A DNA stretch of 64,000 nucleotides from Prosthecobacter vanneervenii (GCF_014203095.1 NZ_JACHIG010000003.1:186001-250000), one strand, 5' to 3'; shown: positions 43,115-52,180, counted from the stretch's first letter. Numbers and translations: made by a program. Notes: generated from the sequence alone by a model not told the origin.

Positions 43115-44524
43115 TCACCTCGCACGCGGTTGTTTGCGAACTCGGACTGCCGCCCGCCGGTTCATCTCCATCCCGGACACCATGCCGGCAAGCATGAGCC
43201 AGTGAGAGAGATTCTTTGTTTGCGTCAGGATGCGTTCCACCGTGCCATGCAGATAGCAGATGGAGAGCGCCACCAGAATGCCAAAGGCCACATATCCCAT
43301 CAGGCTTTGATCATAGTAGCGCCACGCTCGAAAAGCGCACCACAGCGTGGCTGCTTCAAATAGCAGAAAGAGTGTCCAGCCCGTCCAGCCGTTCTCAGCC
43401 AGAAGCAGCCAGTACAAGCTCTCCGTCAGAGGGTTTGCCCAGTAAAGCTCATCCACGATGGCAAAGCCGCGGCTCTCATCCCACTCCTCCAGCACAGCAC
43501 TGTATTTTGCTCCACGCGGACGGCTGTTGGCGATGCCGTAATTGTTCCAGCCAATGCCCAGCAGCGGGTAGTCATTGAGCATGGCCTTGCACTGGCGGTT
43601 CAGCACCGGACGCAGGTCCTCGGCGTTCTTCTCCTTGCTCTCTTTGACCTCCTTGAGGCGTGAGTTGAGCGAGTCCATGGCAAACATCATCACCAGCACA
43701 GCCCCGATCATTCCCATCACGGAAAACAGAGCTGTTCGCAGCCCGGGACCACGCAGCCACGCCATGCCCAGCACGATACCCGCGCCTGCCGCATAGGCTG
43801 CCAGTGCCGCACGGGACACAGACAGCAGCACGCACAGCCCCGCTGCACCAAAAGCCGCCAGGCACAGCCAGAGCAGGCGTCCTTTCACCTCCTTGTGCAA
43901 GGCGGCGGCAAATACCACGCACGCTGTCATGTAGGCCCACATGGACATGGGATTCTGATGCTCAAACCACCCCTTGATCTGAAAATAGCCCTCCAGGTAG
44001 CGCATCTTCATGCAGATCCAACCCTGCACCACCAGACTGAGCGCCAGTCCTGTAAGTGCCGCACGCAGATCCTTTTCATCCCGCAGATACATGGCGGCGG
44101 CCACAAAGATCAGCGTGGCTTTGCCAAATCTGGAAAAAGCCATGAAAGCCAGCGAGGCGTCCCAGGCATTAAAAACAGACATCAGCCCAGCCACCGCCCA
44201 CATGGCATAAAGGCACGAGCCAGGAGGCAGCCCTTTTCTCACAGGTACCAAAGGATCACGCGGACTTCGCGCCACAGCGATGATCAATGCGATCGCGAAC
44301 ACTTCGATCAGGGAGATTTCATAGCCCTTGGCATGCCCCCGGTATTTTTCAATGCTGTCGATCATCAGCGTGAATCTTCCAGGTTGCAGCGTCGGCATGA
44401 AAATCATCAGCCCGAAGAGTCCCCGCTGCCAGGTACGTCGAGATGCCAGCACCACTCCAAGCAGCGGTGCCAGCCCTCCATATAGCAGGAGCGCAAAGAT
44501 GATTTTGATCAGGTCTTTCAACAC
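43115..44524 (-). CDS. O-antigen ligase/polymerase (Wzy/WaaL) family membrane protein
   Basis: 469 residues with about 10-12 hydrophobic segments and a large periplasmic loop containing the Wzy_C signature region: NRQCKAMLNDYPLLGIGWNNYG, split in the family by the reactive LGIGxNN, then PLTESLYWLLLAENGWTG. These proteins polymerise lipid-linked repeat units or ligate them to an acceptor in the periplasm. It is the only polymerase candidate in the window, so it probably serves the adjacent Wzx/Wzz system even though it lies on the opposite strand with its own promoter. Convergent with, and touching, the response regulator gene. Confidence 0.87.
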   Translation of the reverse strand: MLKDLIKIIFALLLYGGLAPLLGVVLASRRTWQRGLFGLMIFMPTLQPGRFTLMIDSIEKYRGHAKGYEISLIEVFAIALIIAVARSPRDPLVPVRKGLPPGSCLYAMWAVAGLMSVFNAWDASLAFMAFSRFGKATLIFVAAAMYLRDEKDLRAALTGLALSLVVQGWICMKMRYLEGYFQIKGWFEHQNPMSMWAYMTACVVFAAALHKEVKGRLLWLCLAAFGAAGLCVLLSVSRAALAAYAAGAGIVLGMAWLRGPGLRTALFSVMGMIGAVLVMMFAMDSLNSRLKEVKESKEKNAEDLRPVLNRQCKAMLNDYPLLGIGWNNYGIANSRPRGAKYSAVLEEWDESRGFAIVDELYWANPLTESLYWLLLAENGWTGWTLFLLFEAATLWCAFRAWRYYDQSLMGYVAFGILVALSICYLHGTVERILTQTKNLSHWLMLAGMVSGMEMNRRAAVRVRKQPRAR

Positions 44525-44553
44525 AGGAAATGTGGTTCCACCACAGGCTCTTT

Positions 44554-44573
44554 CACCCCCCTCAACTGTGGGA
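44554..44573 (-). repeat. Dispersed GC-rich palindrome, copy 6 (inverted)
   Basis: Read on the minus strand: TCCCACAGTTGAGGGGGGTGA, matching the TCCC-CAGTTG-GGGG form of the copy at 33930. It lies in the 268-base divergent gap between the ligase and the GT2 gene; nothing else was recognised in that gap. Confidence 0.55.
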
Positions 44574-44792
44574 CTTTTGAGCCTGCAACACGGAGCTGGA
44601 AAGTGTATGGTGGTGACCCACGCCTGCAGTGAGGCATTCCTCAGCTATAAGGTATTTCTTACCGTTCTCCATGCGCAGACTGACTTATGGTACCTCGACT
44701 GAAGAGCCGCTTCTGGTTCTGCTGCAGCCGGTTCGGGCCGGTCAGCTGGACTGGCAGGCTTGGCTCAATCCACCATCTCCGCTAAGCACTCT

Positions 44793-45599
44793 ATGAGCCG
44801 TCCTACCATCGGTGTTCTCATCCGCTTCAAAAATTCCGCCGCCACACTGCCCCGAGTTTTGCAGCGGCTCCACGCTCAGACCGTCCAGCCTCTCTTCATC
44901 CTCGGCGTGGACACGGGCGGCACTGATGGCTCGGCGGCATTGATCGAGCAGGCAGGAGGCAGGGTCATTTCATGGACGGAGCCTTATCATCATGCACGTG
45001 TGCTTAACTATGGGCTGAAAAACATCCACACAGATCTCGTCCTCGTGCTCAGCTCACACACCACGCTGGATGAGGACAATGCCGTCGAGCGCATGCTCGA
45101 AGCTTTCGCTGACCCTCGCGTCGCCTGCATCAGCGCCAAGTGGGACGACGATCCCTTTTACAGCGACTCCATCACATGGGATGAACTACGTGCCAAGGGT
45201 CTCAAGTTCGGCTCCATCTACAGCAACAGCATGGGCATGATCCGCCGCAGCGCCTGGGAGTCCGTGCCGTTTGATGAAACATTAATCACAGCGGAAGACT
45301 ACGGCTGGGCCATTGAGCAGCTGCGCCGCGGGCATGTCTGCAGGCGTCTTAAGCTGCGCTTCGGCTACGAACGCAGCGGCCATGACCGCACGTATGACTT
45401 TGCACGCCTCGTGTTCCTGTTTGCGCGCAGATATCAGCTTCGCGTGGCATGGCTCGGAGTGCGGGGCAGCATCCAGCAGCTGCTTTCCTCACTGTTGTTT
45501 CACCGGCGGGAGTCCTCCCCGCCGGCTTTGCACTATGACCGCCTCAAGGCCTGGGCCCTGATGCGCTTTACCGCCGCTTCTTCTTTTTCCGGCCGGTGA
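44793..45599 (+). CDS. GT2 glycosyltransferase
   Basis: 268 residues from the ATG at 44793; a TTG at 44760 in frame is less convincing. GT-A family 2: GVLIRFKNSAATLPRVLQRL, LGVDTGGTDGSAALIEQAGG, EPYHHARVLNYGLKN, LVLSSHTTLDEDN in the metal-site position, and ITAEDYGWAIEQLRRG. The HARVLNYG wording matches rhamnosyl/galactosyl-type GT2 enzymes of capsule loci. It is the outermost gene of the EPS locus, and its 3' end overlaps the convergent helicase gene by 32 bases. Confidence 0.88.
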   Translation: MSRPTIGVLIRFKNSAATLPRVLQRLHAQTVQPLFILGVDTGGTDGSAALIEQAGGRVISWTEPYHHARVLNYGLKNIHTDLVLVLSSHTTLDEDNAVERMLEAFADPRVACISAKWDDDPFYSDSITWDELRAKGLKFGSIYSNSMGMIRRSAWESVPFDETLITAEDYGWAIEQLRRGHVCRRLKLRFGYERSGHDRTYDFARLVFLFARRYQLRVAWLGVRGSIQQLLSSLLFHRRESSPPALHYDRLKAWALMRFTAASSFSGR

Positions 45600-47163
45600 G
45601 GATCGCGCGGGCGCGGTCTTCGTCGTCTAGAGCGGTGGTGTATTTGTAGTTGAAGCCTTCGAGCTTCCGACGCTCGATCTTCTGACTGATGAGACGCTCG
45701 ATGGAGGCCACATTCATAAGCTCGTCGGCGGCGAAGAGCGTAAAGGCATCCCCTTCCTTCTGCGCACGGCCGGTGCGTCCAATACGGTGCACATAGTCCT
45801 CGGAATGCTCTGGCACCATGTAGTTGATCACGTGGGTCACGCTGCTGACATCCAGACCACGTGCTGCCAGGTCAGTTGCGACGATGATTTCAAACTCACC
45901 GCTTCGGAAGCCCTGCAGGGCGCGCTCGCGGTCACGCTGCCCGATGTCTGAGTGCATCACCGCCACCTTGTATTCTCCCAGCTGCTTCAGTTCGCCATAG
46001 ATCTGGTCCGCCTGCACCTTGGTGCGGGTGAAGATCATCACGCTCTCGAAATGGGTCTGCTTCAGGATGGCGATCAGCAGCTCCATGCGCTGGTCGCTGG
46101 CCACGGGGTACATGTAGTGGCTCACGGTTTCCGCGGTGGAGGCACGAATGCCCACTTCCACACTCTCCGGATCCTTGAGGGCAAAATCCGCCAGGTTCTT
46201 GATCTGCGGAGGCATCGTGGCGGAGAAAAACAGCGTCTGGCGGGCCGTCGGCGTCTTTTCCACGATACGGCGCACATCAGGCAGGAAGCCCATGTCCAGC
46301 ATGCGATCCACCTCGTCGAGGATCAGCACCTCCACATCGCGTAGATCGGCCACACCTTCCTGCATAAAGTCGAGCAGACGTCCTGGAGTGGCCACGACGA
46401 TGTCCACTCCCTGCTGGAGTCCCTTGCGCTGCTTTTCGTAGCCTACGCCACCATGGACGAGGAGCACTCGCAGGCCGGTGTGCTTGCCGTATTTTTCAAA
46501 CTGCTCCACCACCTGGGCGGCCAGCTCGCGCACGGGTTCCAGCACGAGTACGCGGAACTTGCCTGGCGCACCCATTCGAGTGAGCGTGGGCAGGGCAAAG
46601 GCAGCGGTCTTGCCAGTTCCGGTCTGGGAAGCTCCCACCAGATCCTTGCCGGTGAGAATAATCGGGATGGATTTCTCCTGAATGGTCGTGGGTTTTTCAT
46701 ACCCCGATTCGCGGATGGCGGCCAGCACGGCCGGAGATAGACCCAGCACCTCAAATGCCTCTGGATAGGGGCCTTCGGGCACAGGCGGAGCGGGCGGTGG
46801 GGGCACTGGCGCGTGATTTTCACGCACAGGCTTGTCCTCGCGGGGACCACGCGCAGGGCGCTTGTCATCCCGGCCACGAGAGGAGCTGCGGCGTCCATCA
46901 CGCTCAGGGCGTTCCCCACGGTCGCGCGGCGGACGTCCTTCACGCGGCGGGCGCGGTGAGTGCTCCCGGGGCTTGTCGTCATGTGGGCGCTTGTGCGCGT
47001 GAATGGTGGCGGGATGGTGATCTTTGGCATGGGAGTGCCCCTTGGCACTCGCGGGAGCATCCTTCTTCTTACCCCGGCCAATGACGCGTTTCAGGCCTTC
47101 CTTGATGCGGCTGAAAAGGGAGGGTTTCTTCGGGGCGTGTTCGGTTCTGCGTGGGGTGGTCAC
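45568..47163 (-). CDS. DEAD-box-family RNA helicase with DEVD motif II
   Basis: 531 residues if the GTG at 47163 is the start; a TTG at 47217 is possible and there is no in-frame ATG near. Residues ~1-130 are highly charged, rich in Arg, Lys, His, Pro and RG/RD repeats (an RNA-binding tail). The core has the Q motif (YEKPTTIQEKSIP), motif I ASQTGTGKTAAF, motif Ia EPVRELA, motif II ILDEVDRMLDMGF, motif III FFSATMP, motif V ATDLAARGLD and motif VI HRIGRTGRA. Motif II is DEVD where DEAD is usual. RhlE-like enzymes act in rRNA maturation or mRNA turnover. The basic tail is N-terminal rather than C-terminal, which is less common. Confidence 0.9.
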   Translation of the reverse strand: MTTPRRTEHAPKKPSLFSRIKEGLKRVIGRGKKKDAPASAKGHSHAKDHHPATIHAHKRPHDDKPREHSPRPPREGRPPRDRGERPERDGRRSSSRGRDDKRPARGPREDKPVRENHAPVPPPPAPPVPEGPYPEAFEVLGLSPAVLAAIRESGYEKPTTIQEKSIPIILTGKDLVGASQTGTGKTAAFALPTLTRMGAPGKFRVLVLEPVRELAAQVVEQFEKYGKHTGLRVLLVHGGVGYEKQRKGLQQGVDIVVATPGRLLDFMQEGVADLRDVEVLILDEVDRMLDMGFLPDVRRIVEKTPTARQTLFFSATMPPQIKNLADFALKDPESVEVGIRASTAETVSHYMYPVASDQRMELLIAILKQTHFESVMIFTRTKVQADQIYGELKQLGEYKVAVMHSDIGQRDRERALQGFRSGEFEIIVATDLAARGLDVSSVTHVINYMVPEHSEDYVHRIGRTGRAQKEGDAFTLFAADELMNVASIERLISQKIERRKLEGFNYKYTTALDDEDRARAILTGRKKKKRR

Positions 47164-47242
47164 AATCTTTTTGGGAGGTAAAAGGCAGTCTATCGGCCAG
47201 TTTGGGGGACAATGCAAACCCGCAGACAGCCTAGGCGGGTGG

Positions 47243-47725
47243 TCAGAGTTTCATCGCATAGTGCACCTGGCGGGCCACCTCCTCAAAGCCACAGCTCGGG
47301 TACAGGTGCTGCCCGATGGCATTGGAGGCCATGGTCTCGATCTGGGCTATCTTCATGCCCTCCTCCCTCATGTAGTCCAGCGCATGCTGGATCAGCCGCC
47401 GCCCCAGACCCAGCCCGCGCGCACTTTCCACCACGGCGATGTTGGGAATCCGCCCCCGCTCATTGACCCGGTCCAGCCGGGTGGTGATGTAGCCCAGGAT
47501 CTCTCCCCCACGCTCGGCCACAAAGCACCCTTCCGGGCAGAGGCCCACGTCATCGTCGATATGGCTGGCTTTGCGGACTTTCCAGTCCCGGCTGTTCCAG
47601 AGCCCAAATTTGTGCTCCAGCATCTGCTCCAGAGCCACGCTGCCAAAGGATGCCACGGTGATCTGGCGCAGTTGCTGCAGGTCTTGATCCTGATAAGGGC
47701 GGATAATAAGGGGGGCTTCGTCCAT
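47243..47725 (-). CDS. GNAT-family N-acetyltransferase
   Basis: 160 residues from the ATG at 47725 (MDEAPLIIRPYQDQDLQQLRQI). The acetyl-CoA-binding motif A reads IAVVESARGLGLGRRLIQHAL with the [RQ]xxGx[GA] loop, preceded by the strand ERGGEILGYITT. A short single-domain acetyltransferase; substrate not predictable from the sequence. The frame extends upstream to 47800, but that part does not resemble the family. Divergent from the L,D-transpeptidase gene with 168 bases between. Confidence 0.87.
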   Translation of the reverse strand: MDEAPLIIRPYQDQDLQQLRQITVASFGSVALEQMLEHKFGLWNSRDWKVRKASHIDDDVGLCPEGCFVAERGGEILGYITTRLDRVNERGRIPNIAVVESARGLGLGRRLIQHALDYMREEGMKIAQIETMASNAIGQHLYPSCGFEEVARQVHYAMKL

Positions 47726-47893
47726 GTTTGTGGGGGTTGAAGATGGGAAAAAGAGTGGCATTTTGCCTCGTCGGACAAGCATCAATCGTCCAAATGGCAC
47801 GCGTCTTGCGAAATAGATGCGTGGAGATTGGCGTTGATCTCTATTATTAATTCAGAGTTGCGAACATCTTAGCTTATATCATTCTTCTGGCCC

Positions 47894-48742
47894 ATGCTGC
47901 TTTTTAGCCAGAGTTCTAGTAAATCCTACAGCTGCCTGATCAAGGCTGCAGGGGCATTGCTACTGGCAGGAATTCTCAGCCAGTGCACCTCCGTCCCTCC
48001 CAAGGGAGATGTCGTCGTCAGCGTCAAAGACCAAAAGCTCGGCATCTACGACCATGGCAAGCTGACGAAGCAGTATGTCATCTCGACTTCCAAATTCGGA
48101 CTCGGTGACCAACAAGGCAGCAACCGCACCCCGCTGGGCGAGCACGAGATCATCGCCAAAATCGGCAAAGGCCTCCCCGCAGGCGCAGTTCTGAAAAGCC
48201 GCCGCTGGAATGGCGAAGTCCTCAAGCCAAATGCCCCAGGCCGTGACCCGATCGTCTCGCGCATCCTCTGGTTGCGCGGCATGGAGGAGACCAATCGCAA
48301 CGCTTTTAACCGCTACATCTACATCCACGGCACCACCGAGGAAAACCGCCTTGGCAAGCCCGCCAGCTACGGCTGCGTGCGCATGGGCATGAAAGATGTG
48401 GTAGACCTTTTCGATACGGTGAACGTAGGAGCCAAGGTCGTCATCACCAAAGGTTCACTCCCTCCAGGCGAGAAGGAAAAGCCGGTGTCCTCTGAATTGA
48501 TCGCCGACGATGGTTCTCCTTCCCTAAACGCTCCTTCCACCACCTCCTCCCAACCACTTGAGGTGGGACGCGTCATGGCGAGTGATGCTGAAAAGAAGCG
48601 TGCCGAAGAAAATGAAGCCCGCTCTAAAGCGAAGACGGAAACGGACTCCACAAAGCCTGCCTCTAAGGCCAAGTCATCCAAGTCCAAGGCGGACACCAAA
48701 GTGGCTGGCCGCTCATCCCACAAGACCAAGGCCAAGGCTTAA
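47894..48742 (+). CDS. L,D-transpeptidase (YkuD) lipoprotein
   Basis: 282 residues. A hydrophobic segment ending in a lipobox-like LSQC (Cys ~32) suggests a lipoprotein. The YkuD catalytic domain spans ~40-185 with IYIHGTTEENRLG (His145) and SYGCVRMG (nucleophile Cys161). It cross-links peptidoglycan through 3-3 bonds or attaches proteins to it. The last ~90 residues are a low-complexity tail rich in Lys, Ala, Ser and Thr (KSSKSKADTKVAG), possibly for binding peptidoglycan or polyanions. Its 3' end overlaps the convergent nitrilase gene by 4 bases. Confidence 0.9.
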   Translation: MLLFSQSSSKSYSCLIKAAGALLLAGILSQCTSVPPKGDVVVSVKDQKLGIYDHGKLTKQYVISTSKFGLGDQQGSNRTPLGEHEIIAKIGKGLPAGAVLKSRRWNGEVLKPNAPGRDPIVSRILWLRGMEETNRNAFNRYIYIHGTTEENRLGKPASYGCVRMGMKDVVDLFDTVNVGAKVVITKGSLPPGEKEKPVSSELIADDGSPSLNAPSTTSSQPLEVGRVMASDAEKKRAEENEARSKAKTETDSTKPASKAKSSKSKADTKVAGRSSHKTKAKA

Positions 48743-49596
48743 GCTCCCACATCCACCAGCGAGAAAGTCGGCAGAGTTTTGAGCATGGACGGATTGGTCT
48801 CCTGTGGCATACGCCGCATGATCTGGAGCTGCCTAGGATCAAGCACCAACCGCTGCTTGTGAATGCCGTTTTCGTAGATCTCGCTCTCCTCCCAGCGCGG
48901 TGCATCGCGGAATGAAGCCTGCGAGGGCCGGTACACGGCGGTGCGTCCCACATTTTCATCGATGAGGCCGGCCTCTGCCCTGCCTGTGAGATGGCACACC
49001 CCCACCACGCAGCCCAGCTCGACGGCACGAGCTGAGGCACAGCGGTCCACCCGCTCCACTCCCAGCACCGTTTCTGTAGCGCTCGGCACCAGCACCACAT
49101 CCACTCCTGCACCACGCAGCTTGACGCTGATCTCCGGGATCTCGATGTCCAGGCAGATCACCACAGCAAAACGCAATCCCGCAAACTCCCACAAGCGCAG
49201 CTCTGTCCCAGGAGCGAAATCCGACTCCCAAGGAGTCAGATGCAGCTTGTCCTGATGCAGCAGGCGGTCTTCCACTAGAATCGGGGCCCTGTTACGCAGT
49301 TCCTTCCGTTCCTCGTCCCAGAAGGGCACCGTGCCAAGCACCACCGCCTTGCCCGGGCGCATCAGCAGAGATTTGAGCGCAGGCAGCACCTCACCCCAAA
49401 AGACATCGGACACACGCTTGAGCGTCTGCGGCTCCACCAGCGGCTCCAGCCCCACCCAGGTAAACTCCGGCAGCAGCACCAGATCCGCCCCGGTATCCCA
49501 AGAGGCTTCCACACAATCCGCCACCGCAGCAGCAAAAGCCGCAGGCGAACTGGCGGCCACACCGGGATCAAACGTGCAAAGGTCTATTTCTAACAT
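48739..49596 (-). CDS. Carbon-nitrogen hydrolase (nitrilase superfamily)
   Basis: 285 residues from the ATG at 49596; five codons upstream is another ATG. The Glu-Lys-Cys triad is visible: VLLPEFTWVGLE, HQDKLHLTPWE, and VVICLDIEIPE. The superfamily hydrolyses amides and nitriles; this branch is commonly annotated as an amidohydrolase of unknown substrate. No operon partner is evident: upstream, at 49618, lies the small Feo-associated gene on the same strand with a 21-base gap. Confidence 0.88.
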   Translation of the reverse strand: MLEIDLCTFDPGVAASSPAAFAAAVADCVEASWDTGADLVLLPEFTWVGLEPLVEPQTLKRVSDVFWGEVLPALKSLLMRPGKAVVLGTVPFWDEERKELRNRAPILVEDRLLHQDKLHLTPWESDFAPGTELRLWEFAGLRFAVVICLDIEIPEISVKLRGAGVDVVLVPSATETVLGVERVDRCASARAVELGCVVGVCHLTGRAEAGLIDENVGRTAVYRPSQASFRDAPRWEESEIYENGIHKQRLVLDPRQLQIMRRMPQETNPSMLKTLPTFSLVDVGA

Positions 49597-49617
49597 GGCT
49601 GTGCGCCACATTGCGCC

Positions 49618-49746
49618 TCATTTTCCGCAGCCGCAACTCCCGCCGCATCCCGGCTTTTTCCGGCGTTTGGCGGAGCGCGCGATGAAAAGCACGGCCGTGA
49701 CAAGAACGACAGCGATCGCGGCGATAGATTGCCAGTCCTGGTTCAT
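49618..49746 (-). CDS. FeoB-associated Cys-rich membrane protein
   Basis: 42 residues from the ATG at 49746 to the TGA at 49618. It begins MNQDWQSIAAIAVV, has one membrane segment (IAAIAVVLVTAVLFIA), a basic stretch RSAKRRKKP, and a Cys-rich end GCGGSCGCGK. This is the layout of the small FeoB-associated proteins found immediately downstream of feoB, and the gene begins 13 bases after the feoB stop. They are thought to take part in ferrous iron uptake, perhaps as a FeoC-like partner or metal-binding tail; the role is not proven. Confidence 0.85.
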   Translation of the reverse strand: MNQDWQSIAAIAVVLVTAVLFIARSAKRRKKPGCGGSCGCGK

Positions 49747-49759
49747 GATATGGATGCGT

Positions 49760-51844
49760 TTAGTAGCCTAGTGCGGTCCCGATCTGGAAGATCAGCAGAC
49801 TCAGTACATACGCCGTTCCGGTCATGTATCCGAGCAGAAAAAGAGCCCATTTCCAGCTGCCGGTTTCCCTTTTCACGATGGCGATGGTGCTGACGCACTG
49901 CATGGCAAAGACATAAAACACCAGCAGGCTGATGCACACGAGCGGTGTGTAAACCGCCCTGCCATCGGGCCGGCGCTCAGCGGCCAGCTTGTCGCGCAGC
50001 GGGGCCAGGTTGTCATCATCCTCACTTTCCACGGCATAAACCACGCCCATGGTGGAATTGAACACCTCGCGTGCGGCAAAGCTGCCGATGAGCCCGATGC
50101 CGATCTTCCAGTCGTAGCCAAGCGGCGCGATGGCGGGCTCGATCAGCTTGCCAGCCCGGCCTGCAAAGCTGTTTTCCAGCTGCAGCGCCTTGTCCTCGCT
50201 GGCGCTTTTCGGATAGGTGGAGGCCGCCCAGATCAAAATGGAAATGCCCATGATGATCGTGCCGGCACGCACCAGGAACATGCGCGCCCGCTGCCATACC
50301 TGCAGCAGGATGGATTTCAGCGCAGGCATCTTGTAGGAGGGCATCTCCAGAATCATGGGGCTGGCCACTCCTTTCATGACACACTTGTTGAACACCCACG
50401 CAAAGAAGAAGGCCCCGAGAGTGCCAAGAGCATACAGCCCCAGCATGATTCCCGCCTGCGTCAGAGCCCCCACCTTGCCCACTGGGAAAAGCACCCCAAT
50501 GAGCAGCGAGTAAACTGGCAGACGCGCCGAGCACGATGCCAGCGGCGCGATGAGGATGGTAATCAGCCGGTCCTTGGGACTGTCGATGGTACGCGCCGCC
50601 ATGACTCCAGGAATCGCACAGGCATAGGAGCTGAGGAAGGGCAGGAAGGATTTGCCGTTGAGCCCCACCTTGCTCATGGCCCAGTCCATGATGAAGGCTA
50701 GGCGCGACATGTAGCCCGTGTCTTCCATGATTCCGATGAAGAAAAACAGAATCAAAATCTGCGGCAGGAAGATGACCACGCCGCCCACTCCGGGCACGAC
50801 TCCGTTGACAATGAGATCCCGCAGATCACCGGCGGACATCAGCCCTTCCACGTAGGTCCCCAGCCAACCAAATCCGGCCTCGATCCACCCCATCGGCCCC
50901 TCGGCCACCTTGAAAATGAGAAAGAAAAGCAGCCCCAGCACGAGCATCAAATTCACGAACCCGAGCACTGGATGCAGCAAAACACGGTCGATTTTCGTGG
51001 TGATCGTCTCGATCTCCTGATCTGGTCTCTTCAGCACCTGGGCGCAAAGCTGCTCGATGCTGCGGTAGCGCTCGGCCACCAGCTCGTCTTCCCAGCCCGG
51101 AAAGCTGCTCTCCATCTGGCTACGCAGTTCTTGAATCCTTCGAATCTGGGTATCGGCGATGCCATAATGCGTCGGGTCCTGATCAGAGAGCAGGTAAAGC
51201 GGTTCCAGCAACGAGGCACGGCTATGAATGGCTCCGGTCTGGCACAGCGGCCCACGGCTCTGCTCCAGCGCCGCACGCACGCCATCTGGCAGGCTGGCGC
51301 TTTGCCACTTTGGCAGGGACAGGTCTTCGCGACTCAGAGCCAGCTTGAGCTCGATCAGCCCCTTGCCGGACACCGCCTGGGTCTGCACCACCACCACGCC
51401 GAGCAGTTCGGACAATTTGGCGGCATCGATGCGCCACTCCCGCTGTGCGGCCACATCCATCATGTTGAGCACCAGAATCGTCGGCAGTCCGAGCTCCAGC
51501 ACCTGGCTCACGAGGTAGAGATTGCGCTCCAGATTGGCGGAGTCCACCACACACACCACGCGGTCAGGCCTCGGAGTGTCCTCCCGGCGGCCCAGCAGCA
51601 CGTCACGCAGCACCGCCTCGTCTGGGGAGCGGGCGTTCAGGCTATAAGCGCCCGGCAGGTCGATCAGGCGCAGCTTTTTGCCGTGCTGGCTGTAGCACTC
51701 GCCGATCTTTCTTTCGACGGTCACGCCAGGGTAGTTGGCCACTTTTTGCTTCAGCCCGGTCAGCAGGTTGAAAAGCGTGGTTTTCCCGGAGTTCGGGTTT
51801 CCCACGATGGCGATCAGAGGTGGTTCAGACTTGGCCTGGCTCAT
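49760..51844 (-). CDS. feoB: FeoB ferrous iron transporter
   Basis: 694 residues. N-terminal G domain: G1 VGNPNSGKTTLFN (from Gly15), G3 DLPGAYSL, G4 NMMD, followed by a helical GDI region. The C-terminal membrane domain has two gate (nucleoside recognition) repeats, with FFFIGIMEDTGYMSRLAF, SSYACAIPGVMAARTI and LASCSARLPVYSLLIG, the last carrying the conserved gate Cys. It imports Fe2+ across the inner membrane in a GTP-dependent way. feoA overlaps its start by 4 bases and the small Cys-rich gene follows, so the operon is feoA-feoB-small protein. Confidence 0.96.
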   Translation of the reverse strand: MSQAKSEPPLIAIVGNPNSGKTTLFNLLTGLKQKVANYPGVTVERKIGECYSQHGKKLRLIDLPGAYSLNARSPDEAVLRDVLLGRREDTPRPDRVVCVVDSANLERNLYLVSQVLELGLPTILVLNMMDVAAQREWRIDAAKLSELLGVVVVQTQAVSGKGLIELKLALSREDLSLPKWQSASLPDGVRAALEQSRGPLCQTGAIHSRASLLEPLYLLSDQDPTHYGIADTQIRRIQELRSQMESSFPGWEDELVAERYRSIEQLCAQVLKRPDQEIETITTKIDRVLLHPVLGFVNLMLVLGLLFFLIFKVAEGPMGWIEAGFGWLGTYVEGLMSAGDLRDLIVNGVVPGVGGVVIFLPQILILFFFIGIMEDTGYMSRLAFIMDWAMSKVGLNGKSFLPFLSSYACAIPGVMAARTIDSPKDRLITILIAPLASCSARLPVYSLLIGVLFPVGKVGALTQAGIMLGLYALGTLGAFFFAWVFNKCVMKGVASPMILEMPSYKMPALKSILLQVWQRARMFLVRAGTIIMGISILIWAASTYPKSASEDKALQLENSFAGRAGKLIEPAIAPLGYDWKIGIGLIGSFAAREVFNSTMGVVYAVESEDDDNLAPLRDKLAAERRPDGRAVYTPLVCISLLVFYVFAMQCVSTIAIVKRETGSWKWALFLLGYMTGTAYVLSLLIFQIGTALGY

Positions 51845-52080
51845 GCGGCGGCGGGAGCGATGGCGATGAAAGCCGCCTCATGGTTGCGCATGGAAAGGTG
51901 GGAGCCGCGAACGCAGATTTCAATCGGCTCGCCCAGCGGCGCACGGCGGGTCACCCGCACTCGGGTGCCTGGCACGATGCCCATCTCGCGCAGTCGTGTG
52001 AGGCAGGAGCGCCCAGTAGGCATTTCCTTGACGATGGCGTCTGAGCCAACGGGTAAGTCAGCAAGGGTGGTGGCGTGCAT
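51841..52080 (-). CDS. feoA: FeoA
   Basis: 79 residues from the ATG at 52080; the frame runs further upstream to 52233 but without family sequence. SH3-like FeoA domain: TLADLPVGSDAIVKEM, RLREMGIVPGTRVRV, PIEICVRGSHLSMRNHEA. It is a cytoplasmic partner needed for full FeoB activity. The 4-base overlap with feoB indicates translational coupling. The upstream 196-base gap is shared with the divergent argH gene and contains an 11-base direct repeat. Confidence 0.93.
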   Translation of the reverse strand: MHATTLADLPVGSDAIVKEMPTGRSCLTRLREMGIVPGTRVRVTRRAPLGEPIEICVRGSHLSMRNHEAAFIAIAPAAA

Positions 52081-52113
52081 GAATGGGAAACGGTTCTGCA
52101 ATTGAGACTCTGT

Positions 52114-52180
52114 CGCAGATTTTGATACGAGATTAACAAGAACTGAAGACCTGGCAAATGCGGACTTTGCGCAGATTTTG
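52114..52180. promoter_or_regulatory. Direct repeat in the feoA-argH divergent gap
   Basis: CGCAGATTTTG occurs at 52114-52124 and again at 52170-52180, 56 bases apart. No Fur-type inverted repeat was recognised in this gap. The repeat is a candidate regulator site, weakly supported. Confidence 0.3.

Noticed and set aside
13212-45599. Exosortase or PEP-CTERM genes within the EPS locus
   Set aside because: No eight-helix exosortase and no protein ending in a PEP motif plus helix plus basic residues was found.
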